NCBI GenBank assembly: GCA_002342685.1
Contig: DDQN01000031.1
Coordinates: forward strand, 67,286 to 131,285
Direction of reading: 5' to 3'
Source: Vibrio sp. UBA2441
GTDB taxonomy: Bacteria > Pseudomonadota > Gammaproteobacteria > Enterobacterales > Vibrionaceae
DNA length: 64,000 nucleotides
In this document: positions 9,026 through 16,390 of the stretch, piece after piece
How positions within the stretch are numbered: the first letter of the stretch is position 1
Layout of the letters: each line of letters begins with the position of its first letter
Made by a program: the position numbers and the translations under genes
Notes under the pieces: model-generated
What the model was told of the DNA's origin: nothing
Database searches by the model: none
What the model saw: only the letters and a program-made list of their open reading frames with translations

Positions 9026-9817
9026 TTAGTATTCTAATGTCTCACCATCTGCGGGAATCGCTACTTTATTAGCAAGGTTGTGATGCTCTATCGATTTCTG
9101 TAATGTGTTGCGGTCAATTAAACAGTGATTTAACGCTTCCATATGATTGGCAATCACCTTATTTGGTGATAGGCGAATAAACTCCATCACTTCATTCTTT
9201 GACATTAATAAAGGCTGTCCAACATCCATCTGCGCTTGACCTGCCGCTACCACTGTAATATCTGGGTTAAGTTTATCTAGCGCACGTTTTACATTATCAG
9301 TCAGTACAGTATCACCACTAATATAGATCGATGGTTCGTTTGGTAACTCTAAAAAGAAGCCAACTCCATTTGCCATTACCTTATGGATCCAACCGTGGCC
9401 GTGCTGCGCAGGTATCGCAGTCAGCTTACCACCTAAATAATCGATGCTCTGCCAATCATCAACACCAAATTCAACATTTAAACCGTACTTTTTCAGATAT
9501 ACCTTGTCCTTGTTTGGCGTAGTGACTGGAATATTACGACTAATTAGAAAATCTTCACCTGCAATGTCAAGATGGTCTCCATGCTGCAACGCTTTAATAC
9601 CAAAAGTCTGGCTATGAGTAATAAGGCTGTTGGTTACCATGCTTAGCAGCTCATTAGCATTTTCTGGCAACTCTACCGTTGGGTTTTTCTTCGCCTTAGC
9701 ACGAATCACAGAGAATGGAGGTAAAGAACCTTTTGCACCTAACATCGGATCAATCAGAATAAATTTATCGTCCGATTCGATAATAAATGTTGCGCTTCTC
9801 AGGTGGTGAATTTTCAT
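9026..9817 (-). CDS. Metallo-beta-lactamase-fold hydrolase, UlaG-like group
   Basis: A cytoplasmic protein of 263 residues with the MBL fold: an N-terminal strand pattern with IDPMLGAKG (about 22-30), a metal region ITHSQ...HGDHLD, PAQHGHGW, then the family blocks SIYISGDTVLTD and VIANHMEALNHC. The usual HxHxDH motif is changed: the position of the first His before HGDHLD is Leu (ALQHGDH), and another His (THSQ) lies 13 residues before. Related proteins also have an extended variant here, so it may still bind metal. The reaction is unknown. The ATG at 9817 has GGAGAAA upstream. It is divergent from the GlxA-type regulator 116 bases away, which could control it. Confidence 0.82.
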   Translation of the reverse strand: MKIHHLRSATFIIESDDKFILIDPMLGAKGSLPPFSVIRAKAKKNPTVELPENANELLSMVTNSLITHSQTFGIKALQHGDHLDIAGEDFLISRNIPVTTPNKDKVYLKKYGLNVEFGVDDWQSIDYLGGKLTAIPAQHGHGWIHKVMANGVGFFLELPNEPSIYISGDTVLTDNVKRALDKLNPDITVVAAGQAQMDVGQPLLMSKNEVMEFIRLSPNKVIANHMEALNHCLIDRNTLQKSIEHHNLANKVAIPADGETLEY

Positions 9818-9933
9818 ATGCTTTCTCCGTCATCTCTAGATTTTTTATTCGCTTTGATGACGTAAATATACACTGAGCTTAAAAACTGCAATACGGGCCT
9901 TAAAGTCAATATTCGCTCAATTATGGCCATGCT

Positions 9934-10899
9934 GTGTCTTCACCTATAAAAACCACCAATGTAGTGTTGTTAGCCTTTGAGGGCATAAGTGCCTTCCACT
10001 TATCAGTTCCTTGTATGGTGTTTCAGGATGTCTTCATAGAGCAAGTACCGCCGTTTAGCTTAAAAATTTGTGCCGAAAGGCCTCAAGAGCTCGCGTCAGG
10101 CTCGGGGTTTGGCATTACTGTGCAGGAAAACCTCTCTGTTATGGATCAAGCTGATATCATCGTGATTCCGAGCTGGCCTAATGCTCTTCCTAATCCCAGT
10201 AAAGAACTTGTCGATACTTTAAAGCGTCAAAGCAATAGAGGGGCTTTGCTTGTGGGCTTATGTCTCGGTAGTTACGTCCTTGCTCATACTGGCGTTTTAA
10301 ATGGCAAACGGACAACGACGCATTGGGCATTTGCAAACACATTTCAAGAACGCTTTCCTTTAATCGAATTGGATCCCAATCCCTTGTTTATTGAGCATGA
10401 TGAGGTGATTACTTCCGCTGGTACTGCTGCTTCTCTCGATTGTTGCCTTCATATCGTTCGTCGTTATTGTGGAGGTCAGGTTGCGAACAATATAGCCCGC
10501 ATGATGGTCACGGCGCCGTTTCGCTCGGGCGGGCAACAGCAATATATCCCAGTACCAATTGGTACGAAAACGCCCAAAAAAACCAGTTTAGGCCTAGTAA
10601 TAGAAAACGTTGGAGAGAACCTAAGCCATGCTTATTCTCTTGATGAGATTGCCGAGCGGTGTGCAATGAGCAAACGAACCTTTACCCGACAATTCAAGTC
10701 GGCTTATGGCTGTACCTTTGGACACTGGCTATTGAATCAACGTTTAATACTCAGTCAGCGATTGCTAGAAACAACCCAAAGCTCAATTCCTCAGATCGCT
10801 GAATTATCGGGCTATAGATCAGAAAGTGTGTTTAGGAAGCATTTTAAAGCTGCATTTCATGTCTCACCAACTCAATGGCGTGCGTCGTTTAGGCGGTAA
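9934..10899 (+). CDS. GlxA-family transcriptional regulator (DJ-1/PfpI plus AraC HTH)
   Basis: A regulator of 321 residues with two domains. Residues about 8-190 form a DJ-1/PfpI (class I glutamine amidotransferase-like) domain with the nucleophile-elbow-like GLCLGSYVLA and HWAFANTFQERFP. Residues about 220-318 form an AraC-type double helix-turn-helix with ISQIAELSGYRSESVFRKHF-like sequence at its second helix pair. The start is a GTG at 9934 without a strong binding site. It is divergent from the MBL-fold gene, the usual place for a target of such regulators. The effector is unknown; relatives respond to glycine betaine, carnitine or arginine derivatives. Confidence 0.9.
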   Translation: MSSPIKTTNVVLLAFEGISAFHLSVPCMVFQDVFIEQVPPFSLKICAERPQELASGSGFGITVQENLSVMDQADIIVIPSWPNALPNPSKELVDTLKRQSNRGALLVGLCLGSYVLAHTGVLNGKRTTTHWAFANTFQERFPLIELDPNPLFIEHDEVITSAGTAASLDCCLHIVRRYCGGQVANNIARMMVTAPFRSGGQQQYIPVPIGTKTPKKTSLGLVIENVGENLSHAYSLDEIAERCAMSKRTFTRQFKSAYGCTFGHWLLNQRLILSQRLLETTQSSIPQIAELSGYRSESVFRKHFKAAFHVSPTQWRASFRR

Positions 10900-10979
10900 T
10901 TCATAATTGGTTTAAGAAGAAATAGTAGAGGTTAGATCGGTAAATATGGAAAAGAACCCCGCTCTACTCTTGATCTAAG

Positions 10980-12182
10980 CTATACCACTGTCATGTCAAG
11001 CTCAGGTGCTTTATTCAGGCGCATCATCATAAGCACCGCCACTGCCATAACACCAGCTGCAAGGAAAAAGCCTAACTGAGTTATACCAAAGTGGCTTAAA
11101 AATGCGATGGCCACATAACTGATGCTTTGCGCCAAAGTCGCAAACATTTGTAGTCCACCATCCGCTCGTCCGCGTTGATTAATGTTTATGCTGTGATGCA
11201 TCCAGTTTGTACGGGCAATACGGTTTAACGCATTAAACGTACCAAATAAGAAAGTGAACATAAGTAACATTTGAGGCGTAGATGATAAACTCATGCCCGC
11301 GAGCATTAATGCGGCCAATCCCATAGAAGTAACCATAATAAACGGATGCGTTCCTAGGCGTAATAGTTTTCCCACCAATAATCCAGTTACCAGCGATCCC
11401 ATACCAAAGGCAATGTTATAACCAGCGAACCAGTCACCAGAAATACCTAGTTCAGAAAACCAAATGGGGACTAACTTTGTAAGGAACATTAATATCGGGT
11501 AACTCAACGCAGACAACATTAAAAATCCATAAAAGTGTGGGCGCAGTGTAAATATTTCTCTACTCTCTTTCATCTGGGTCATAAACGAGATCAAGGTTGG
11601 TTTACGTAGCTGTCGTCGATAGGGCGTCAATATGTAACTAACGCTTGCTATTCCAGAAGCTATCGCAGCGAAACATGAAAACTCAAACATTCCCCACATT
11701 TCTAATAACACGACACCTAACGCCCCCGCTCCGAGCGTTGTTCCCTGCATTATGATCTCTTGTTTACCAGAAATCGTTGCATATTCGCACTGATCAAAAT
11801 TTTCTTGGGTAAAAGCATTGTTAGCTGACCAAGCCAAGTTACTCGAAACCCAAAAGACCAACTGGCCCGCCGCTAGTAACCAATGAGATTGATAGCCCCC
11901 TCCATAAACTAGTGCTACCGATGCAGCGGTACCCGCTTGTAAGAGCTGTACAAATATCAGCAATTTTTTCCGCGAATAACGATCAATAAAAGTAGAAAAA
12001 AATGGTGTCAGAATAAATGAAAGCGCAGTGCAGGCTAAAGCTAAGATAGCAACAAACGAACCCATGTTAGGCGTTGATAGCATGACCCACGGTAATGCCA
12101 TCATAAACAGGCCTGATGAGATCCCGTCGAAAAATCTTCCCATTAAATAGTATCGTGTGGTTTTTTTTGTATTCAATTCCAT
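10980..12182 (-). CDS. Major facilitator superfamily transporter
   Basis: An inner-membrane protein of about 400 residues with roughly twelve helices. GRFFDGISSGLFMMALPW and the loop FIDRYSRKKLL between helices 2 and 3 match the MFS drug-efflux or enterobactin-exporter type pattern. An upstream in-frame start at 12248 is possible, but that extension contains a 20-bp perfect palindrome that looks like an operator, so the ATG at 12182 (start MELNTKKTTRYY) is preferred. The substrate is unknown. The upstream palindrome suggests repression by a dimeric regulator. It ends about 80 bases after the convergent GlxA-type gene. Confidence 0.82.
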   Translation of the reverse strand: MELNTKKTTRYYLMGRFFDGISSGLFMMALPWVMLSTPNMGSFVAILALACTALSFILTPFFSTFIDRYSRKKLLIFVQLLQAGTAASVALVYGGGYQSHWLLAAGQLVFWVSSNLAWSANNAFTQENFDQCEYATISGKQEIIMQGTTLGAGALGVVLLEMWGMFEFSCFAAIASGIASVSYILTPYRRQLRKPTLISFMTQMKESREIFTLRPHFYGFLMLSALSYPILMFLTKLVPIWFSELGISGDWFAGYNIAFGMGSLVTGLLVGKLLRLGTHPFIMVTSMGLAALMLAGMSLSSTPQMLLMFTFLFGTFNALNRIARTNWMHHSININQRGRADGGLQMFATLAQSISYVAIAFLSHFGITQLGFFLAAGVMAVAVLMMMRLNKAPELDMTVV

Positions 12183-12221
12183 ACTTATATTCCATCTATA
12201 GTCAACTTGCATTAGGTTAAG

Positions 12222-12241
12222 ACCTAAAGTTAACTTTAGGT
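12222..12241. promoter_or_regulatory. 20-bp perfect palindrome, probable operator of the MFS gene
   Basis: ACCTAAAGTTAACTTTAGGT reads the same on both strands and lies 40 bases upstream of the MFS start. Extra half-site copies (TTAGGT/ACCTAA) occur on both sides near 12213 and 12271. This is typical of a TetR-, MarR- or ArsR-type operator; the regulator is not identified. Confidence 0.5.
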
Positions 12242-12248
12242 AAAGCAT

Positions 12249-12580
12249 TTTTTGCTTAAATATAAAAATTACCTAACGAATTGATAAACAAAATATGGAC
12301 ATGATTGTTAGCAACTTGGCTCAAATGGTTACTGATCTACGCCACTACTTTTAGATACTTAGTTAAATGAGTTGGACTGCCTAGTACAACTCATCAGTCT
12401 TTGCTTATCCGTAATATGCCAATCACGGCAAAGCTCTCTCTCCTAAATTATCCTTGTTAATTTTAATATTACCAGTAACCATAATGATCCCGTGAACAGT
12501 CACCAATCCAACAAACTATTTAATCCGGAATAAATGAGTTAAAATAGCTGGCTATTATTTTATTTGAGCCCTTTATTTTA
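12249..12580. other. Divergent intergenic region, MFS gene to DEAD-box gene
   Basis: No gene or known RNA is seen in these 332 bases beyond the ACCTAA half-site near 12271 that belongs to the MFS operator. It must hold the promoter of the helicase gene, and a long leader is possible, but no clear promoter stands out. Confidence 0.3.
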
Positions 12581-13762
12581 ATGACCATAATCTCTACCGC
12601 TAGTAACTTTACTGAACTTGGCCTTATACCACCTTTGTTAGCACGATTAACTGAGCTGGAATATCAAAAACCGACGCCCATTCAAGCACAGGCTATCCCA
12701 AGTATTTTATCCGGGTGCGATTTAATTGCAGGGGCAAATACAGGCTCAGGTAAAACAGCCACTTTTTCACTACCTATGTTGCAACAAATACATGGCGAAA
12801 AAACAGTAAGTAGCAGAAATGGTAAAGGCAACTATGTTACCGGGCTAGTTTTAGTTCCGACTCGTGAACTGGCAAAACAAATTGCTGACAACATTAAATC
12901 TTATGCGGTGCATTTTAACGGCGCGATTAAAACCGTTGCCGTTTATGGTGGGGTATCTGCGAATACTCAGATGCTAGCGTTACGTGGTGGCACTGATATT
13001 TTAGTTGCAACACCAGGTCGATTACTCGACTTGATTTCAAGTAATGCTATTAAGCTTGATAAAGTAAAAACCCTGGTGCTTGATGAAGCCGATAGAATGC
13101 TCAGTTTAGGTTTTACTGAAGAATTATCTGCGTTATTAGCATTATTGCCAAAGAAAAAACAATCACTATTATTCTCCGCGACTTTTCCTGAAAAAGTTCA
13201 GACATTAACTCAAGAGTTACTTAACAACCCTGTAGAAATTCAGCTACAAAGTGCGGATGCCAGTACGTTAGTACAACGCGTTTTTACTGTTAACAAAGGT
13301 CAAAAAACAGCTCTTGTGGCACATTTAATTAAAGAACATCAATGGCATCAATCACTTATATTTGTTAATGCTAAAAAGAACTGTAATCACTTAGCTGAGA
13401 AGCTTTCTAAACGTGGTATCGCTGCAGAAGTATTTCACGGTGACAAAGCTCAAGGTGCTCGTAGTCGAACGCTTGAGGCGTTTAAGGCAGGAGAAATTAA
13501 CGTATTGATTGCAACGGACATTGCTGCACGTGGTTTGGATATTGAGAAACTGCCAGTAGTCATAAATTTTGACTTGCCAAGAAGCCCATTAGACTATATG
13601 CACCGTATAGGCCGAAGTGGCCGTGCAGGAGAAATTGGCCTAGCACTATCACTTATCGATCATGAAGACTACCATCACTTCAAAATCATCGAAAAGAAAA
13701 ACAAGATTTGGCTTGAACGCGAACAAGTTGAAGGTTTTGAGGTCGATGACGATCTCATCTAA
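12581..13762 (+). CDS. DEAD-box ATP-dependent RNA helicase, RhlE-like
   Basis: A cytoplasmic RNA helicase of 393 residues. In order: Q motif (KPTPIQAQAIP, 30-40), Walker A AGANTGSGKT (50-59), PTRELA (93-98), TPGR (144-147), DEAD (168-171), SAT (199-201), then the second RecA-like domain with ARGLD and HRIGRSGR. The C-terminal tail after the helicase core is short (about 40 residues) and acidic at the very end, unlike the long basic tail of E. coli RhlE. Likely roles are ribosome assembly or RNA decay at low temperature, inferred from the family. It is monocistronic with a terminator behind it. Confidence 0.93.
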   Translation: MTIISTASNFTELGLIPPLLARLTELEYQKPTPIQAQAIPSILSGCDLIAGANTGSGKTATFSLPMLQQIHGEKTVSSRNGKGNYVTGLVLVPTRELAKQIADNIKSYAVHFNGAIKTVAVYGGVSANTQMLALRGGTDILVATPGRLLDLISSNAIKLDKVKTLVLDEADRMLSLGFTEELSALLALLPKKKQSLLFSATFPEKVQTLTQELLNNPVEIQLQSADASTLVQRVFTVNKGQKTALVAHLIKEHQWHQSLIFVNAKKNCNHLAEKLSKRGIAAEVFHGDKAQGARSRTLEAFKAGEINVLIATDIAARGLDIEKLPVVINFDLPRSPLDYMHRIGRSGRAGEIGLALSLIDHEDYHHFKIIEKKNKIWLEREQVEGFEVDDDLI

Positions 13763-13854
13763 ACCGAAAACGATCAAAGCTCGTATTGCCGTTCAATCTT
13801 CGTAACTATCTCTTGATAAAGTTCTATATTTATCCAATTTTAAATTCATAAACG

Positions 13855-13884
13855 CAAAGAAAGGCGAAATCGCCTTTCTTTTAT
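13855..13884. terminator. Bidirectional terminator after the DEAD-box gene
   Basis: An 11-bp stem, AAAGAAAGGCG/CGCCTTTCTTT, with loop AAAT and a following T-run. It would also end any transcript from the minus-strand fragment at 13904-13999. Confidence 0.8.
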
Positions 13885-13903
13885 TCCCTAATCTCAACCA
13901 AAC

Positions 13904-13999
13904 TTAGTTATTAGGCTGGTTTAGTTCTTTCTTCAGGTACTGTATGACATCAGACACATGGGGAGTAATAACACCAACATTTTTATCAAAACGAGAACT
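13904..13999 (-). pseudogene. Possible remnant of a minus-strand gene (C-terminal 31 codons)
   Basis: One minus-strand frame reads FDKNVGVITPHVSDVIQYL followed by KKELNQPNN and a stop at 13904-13906, just before a terminator on that strand. The amino-acid make-up is protein-like, but the frame is closed by a TAG at 14002-14000 and has no ATG. It may be the broken end of a lost gene. The family is not recognised. Confidence 0.25.
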
Positions 14000-14065
14000 C
14001 TAATACACTATTATTTTCAGCTCGAACTATGATGATAGTAGTCATCTACTCATGAGGGAATAGTT

Positions 14066-14485
14066 ATGGAATACAAACACATCCTAGTTGCGCTAGAACT
14101 TACTGAAGAGAGCAAAATATTAATTGATAAAGCGATTTCAACGGCAAAACTCATAGGAGCCGAAGTTTCTTTTATTCATATCGACGGAACACATGGTGAG
14201 ATATATCCTGACTTAATGGACATTCAGGCCGATCCCAATCAACGACCACTCAACGAACGTTCAAACGACCTTCTGCTCAGCTTTCAAAAGTATACTGAGT
14301 TTCCTATTACCCACTTTTATGTCGGTACTGGAGATTTAGGTGACAAGCTTAATGACACTATTGCCGAGAATGGTTTCGACTTGTTAATTTGCGGTCATCA
14401 TCATGACTTTTGGAGCCGAATAATTTCATACTCGAGACATCTTATACATAAGTCTCCAATCGATATTCTTGTTGTTCCAGTTTAG
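14066..14485 (+). CDS. Universal stress protein, UspA family
   Basis: A cytoplasmic protein of 139 residues, one Usp domain. It begins with YKHILVALELTEESKILIDKA, the usual first strand and helix, and ends with SRHLIHKSPIDILVVPV, the usual last strand. FDLLICGHHHDFWSRI is in the place of the nucleotide-contact region; the strict ATP-binding pattern GX2GX9G(S/T) is not present, so it is of the UspA type that does not obviously bind ATP. The start has GAGGGA 6 bases upstream. It is monocistronic and is followed by three hairpins. Confidence 0.9.
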   Translation: MEYKHILVALELTEESKILIDKAISTAKLIGAEVSFIHIDGTHGEIYPDLMDIQADPNQRPLNERSNDLLLSFQKYTEFPITHFYVGTGDLGDKLNDTIAENGFDLLICGHHHDFWSRIISYSRHLIHKSPIDILVVPV

Positions 14486-14496
14486 GTAGTGCTAAT

Positions 14497-14589
14497 GAGC
14501 CAAGCAAATGCTTGGCTCTAAGATCAAAAAAGACTGCAATTAGGCAGTCTTTTTTAGTATTTACTCGATAGCCCCTTTCGGGGCTATCG
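14497..14589. terminator. Three successive hairpins after the universal stress gene
   Basis: Hairpin 1 (14497-14518) is GAGCCAAGCA/TGCTTGGCTC without a T-run. Hairpin 2 (14526-14555) is a classical terminator, AAAAAAGACTGC/GCAGTCTTTTTT. Hairpin 3 (14566-14589) is CGATAGCCCC/GGGGCTATCG with a short loop and no T-run. The middle one is the likely transcription stop. Confidence 0.75.
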
Positions 14590-14608
14590 TCGGTTTCCGA
14601 ACTACATT

Positions 14609-14803
14609 CTACAGAACCAGCGTCTTAAAATGCGGATAAGAACAGCTAAATATGTTCCTGCTATTCTTAGAATCTAAGCCTGAGTTTCCAGCTATAGTTT
14701 CATCGGAACCTTTCCCATTAGTAATTTCTCTCAAAGGCCAAAACCCCCATGTAGAAGAGTTATGACTTACCACCATTGGGATGGCTTTACTAAGGTGCTT
14801 CAC
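14609..14803 (-). CDS. Small hypothetical ORF, 64 codons, doubtful
   Basis: An open frame with a GTG start, no visible ribosome binding site and no recognised family. The region between the universal stress gene and endonuclease I (14486-14902) otherwise holds only hairpins. The composition (WGFWPLREITNGKGSD) is not obviously random, but nothing supports translation. It may be non-coding or a remnant. Confidence 0.2.
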   Translation of the reverse strand: MKHLSKAIPMVVSHNSSTWGFWPLREITNGKGSDETIAGNSGLDSKNSRNIFSCSYPHFKTLVL

Positions 14804-14902
14804 TACTAACGGTTACTAATAATTATAGCGTACTCTTGGAAAACCACCTGTTTTTTTTAATGGTCAGACCTCACTATCTTTAAAACAGATCAACAACCTT
14901 TG

Positions 14903-15640
14903 CTAGCGTTGATCGCAACGCGTTTTTACAACCACGTTAACATTACCTTGTAACTGACTAATCCGATCTGCTTTTTTACATTCCCAGTCCGTAACTGGAA
15001 ATTGTTTATCCCAGGCATTCATGAGTTTCCGTTGCTGTTTACTCATATGATAATTCGAATATGTTTTTTCCATATACAAATAGGTTCTAGCAATCCGCCC
15101 TCTTGAAGCTATCGGCGGCTCTGCCTTTCTTTTTTGTATGCGCATATCACAGCTACCAAAACCAGATTCTGTTTGAGGTAACATTGTAAAATTATAATTA
15201 CTACGCATCGCGTTAACGGCACCTATAGCGGGAAAAAGATTATGCATATCGGCTTGCATATAACGATAAGCAATGTTCAGTTTTTCGGCACATTTTCTGC
15301 CTTTATAAGATTTACCTTTACTGTTTATACAACGCTTATCGCCTTCTCGCCACTCTTTGAAATTGCGACCAAAATTTTCTGCAGGTACAACATGTTCCCA
15401 CTCAACGCGCTTCGCACGTTTAACATGTTTCGTCGTTACAAATCCTTCGGGAGTAATAATGTTCTTATCTTTGTCAAAATCAGCGCCACAATAAAGAGTA
15501 ACTCTATTGTCATAATAAACTTGATTCTGAAGTATTCTTTTGGCTTTGTTAAAAGATTGCTGATTCGCGTTTCCTGATGCTATTACTGTCGTGCTGGTAA
15601 TAAGTACCATTAGACACAAGAGAGTTCGTTGTAATTTCAT
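14903..15640 (-). CDS. endA: Endonuclease I (periplasmic/extracellular DNase, EndA/Dns)
   Basis: A secreted DNase of 245 residues with a signal peptide (about 1-21, ending VIASG). The beta-beta-alpha-Me nuclease core is seen in RVEWEHVVPAENFG (about 79-92), which holds the catalytic His, then NLFPAIGAVNAMRSNYNF, containing the metal-binding Asn. Eight cysteines are spread over the mature protein, as in Vibrio Dns, which folds with disulfides. Known relatives degrade extracellular DNA and limit natural transformation. A weak hairpin overlaps the stop codon (GATCAAC/GTTGATC). It is monocistronic. Confidence 0.93.
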   Translation of the reverse strand: MKLQRTLLCLMVLITSTTVIASGNANQQSFNKAKRILQNQVYYDNRVTLYCGADFDKDKNIITPEGFVTTKHVKRAKRVEWEHVVPAENFGRNFKEWREGDKRCINSKGKSYKGRKCAEKLNIAYRYMQADMHNLFPAIGAVNAMRSNYNFTMLPQTESGFGSCDMRIQKRKAEPPIASRGRIARTYLYMEKTYSNYHMSKQQRKLMNAWDKQFPVTDWECKKADRISQLQGNVNVVVKTRCDQR

Positions 15641-15718
15641 TGCGTGTTTGAATAGATGTTTGTAGGTTATATATTACCTGCTTACATTCACACGCACTAT
15701 GCCTTTGTTACTCAAATT

Positions 15719-15751
15719 AAAAAGCCCTACTCGTTAAAGTAGGGCTTTTTT
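15719..15751 (-). terminator. Terminator of the small beta-barrel gene
   Basis: AAAAAGCCCTAC pairs with GTAGGGCTTTTT (loop 8 bases) about 70 bases downstream of the minus-strand stop at 15822; it has T-runs on both strands. Confidence 0.8.
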
Positions 15752-15821
15752 GCTAAACCGGAAAACCAATGATTCAATAGATATTGCTCATCGCTATTAA
15801 GGTTTTCTAACACAAAGCGAA

Positions 15822-16298
15822 TTACAAGAAGTGAAAAGTCGCACTTAATGTGAAGTTAGAAATATCTTTATTATCTGTTTTGTATGTATGGTAACCAGCA
15901 CCAACCGCAACCGGTCCAAATAAGAAATATTCGGCACCAACACCGTACATCATATCCACGCCGTCATCTTCTATTCCACCCGTCATGTCCCATTTATGAA
16001 CACCTGCGCGACCATAAATATGAAGAGGACCTAAATCAATACTTGGACGAACAGCCAGAAATACTGATTTTGCTTTTACATCATCAATTCCTGTAATTTC
16101 GAATTCACCATGGTCGGTATAACCACCTTCAATGCCAAGAATAGGCAAAAGACCAGTTCCAACATGAACACTAGCTGATGTTGATGATTCGCTGTCATAT
16201 TCTGATTGGCCGACCATAGCGCCACCGTATAAAAGTGCGTCCGCTGCAGCTGTGGTTGCAAAGCTAGCTAAAGCTAGCGCTAATAAAGTCTTTTTCAT
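15822..16298 (-). CDS. Small outer-membrane beta-barrel protein (porin-like family)
   Basis: A protein of 158 residues with a clear signal peptide (MKKTLLALALASFATTAAA, cleaved near 19). The mature part has alternating strands rich in Gly, Tyr and aromatics, and it ends in a strand closing with Phe-His-Phe-Leu, close to the C-terminal aromatic signal for outer-membrane insertion. The size fits an eight-stranded barrel of the OmpA/OmpW/Opacity type. No ligand or pore function can be read. The binding site GAAGG lies about 7 bases before the ATG. It is separated from hrpA by a 13-bp inverted repeat. Confidence 0.75.
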   Translation of the reverse strand: MKKTLLALALASFATTAAADALLYGGAMVGQSEYDSESSTSASVHVGTGLLPILGIEGGYTDHGEFEITGIDDVKAKSVFLAVRPSIDLGPLHIYGRAGVHKWDMTGGIEDDGVDMMYGVGAEYFLFGPVAVGAGYHTYKTDNKDISNFTLSATFHFL

Positions 16299-16320
16299 AC
16301 TTTGCCTTCTTTTGTTGTGT

Positions 16321-16350
16321 CACATAGAGGCAATCAATTGCCTCTATGTG
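16321..16350. repeat. Perfect 13-bp inverted repeat between hrpA and the barrel gene
   Basis: CACATAGAGGCAA (16321-16333), loop TCAA, TTGCCTCTATGTG (16338-16350). It lacks a T-run, so it is a weak terminator for hrpA at best. It lies 22 bases upstream of the barrel gene start, so it could be an mRNA leader structure or an operator. Confidence 0.6.
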
Positions 16351-16390
16351 CATGACCGAAAATTATTTAAATCTAATGCAAATACCTTGC

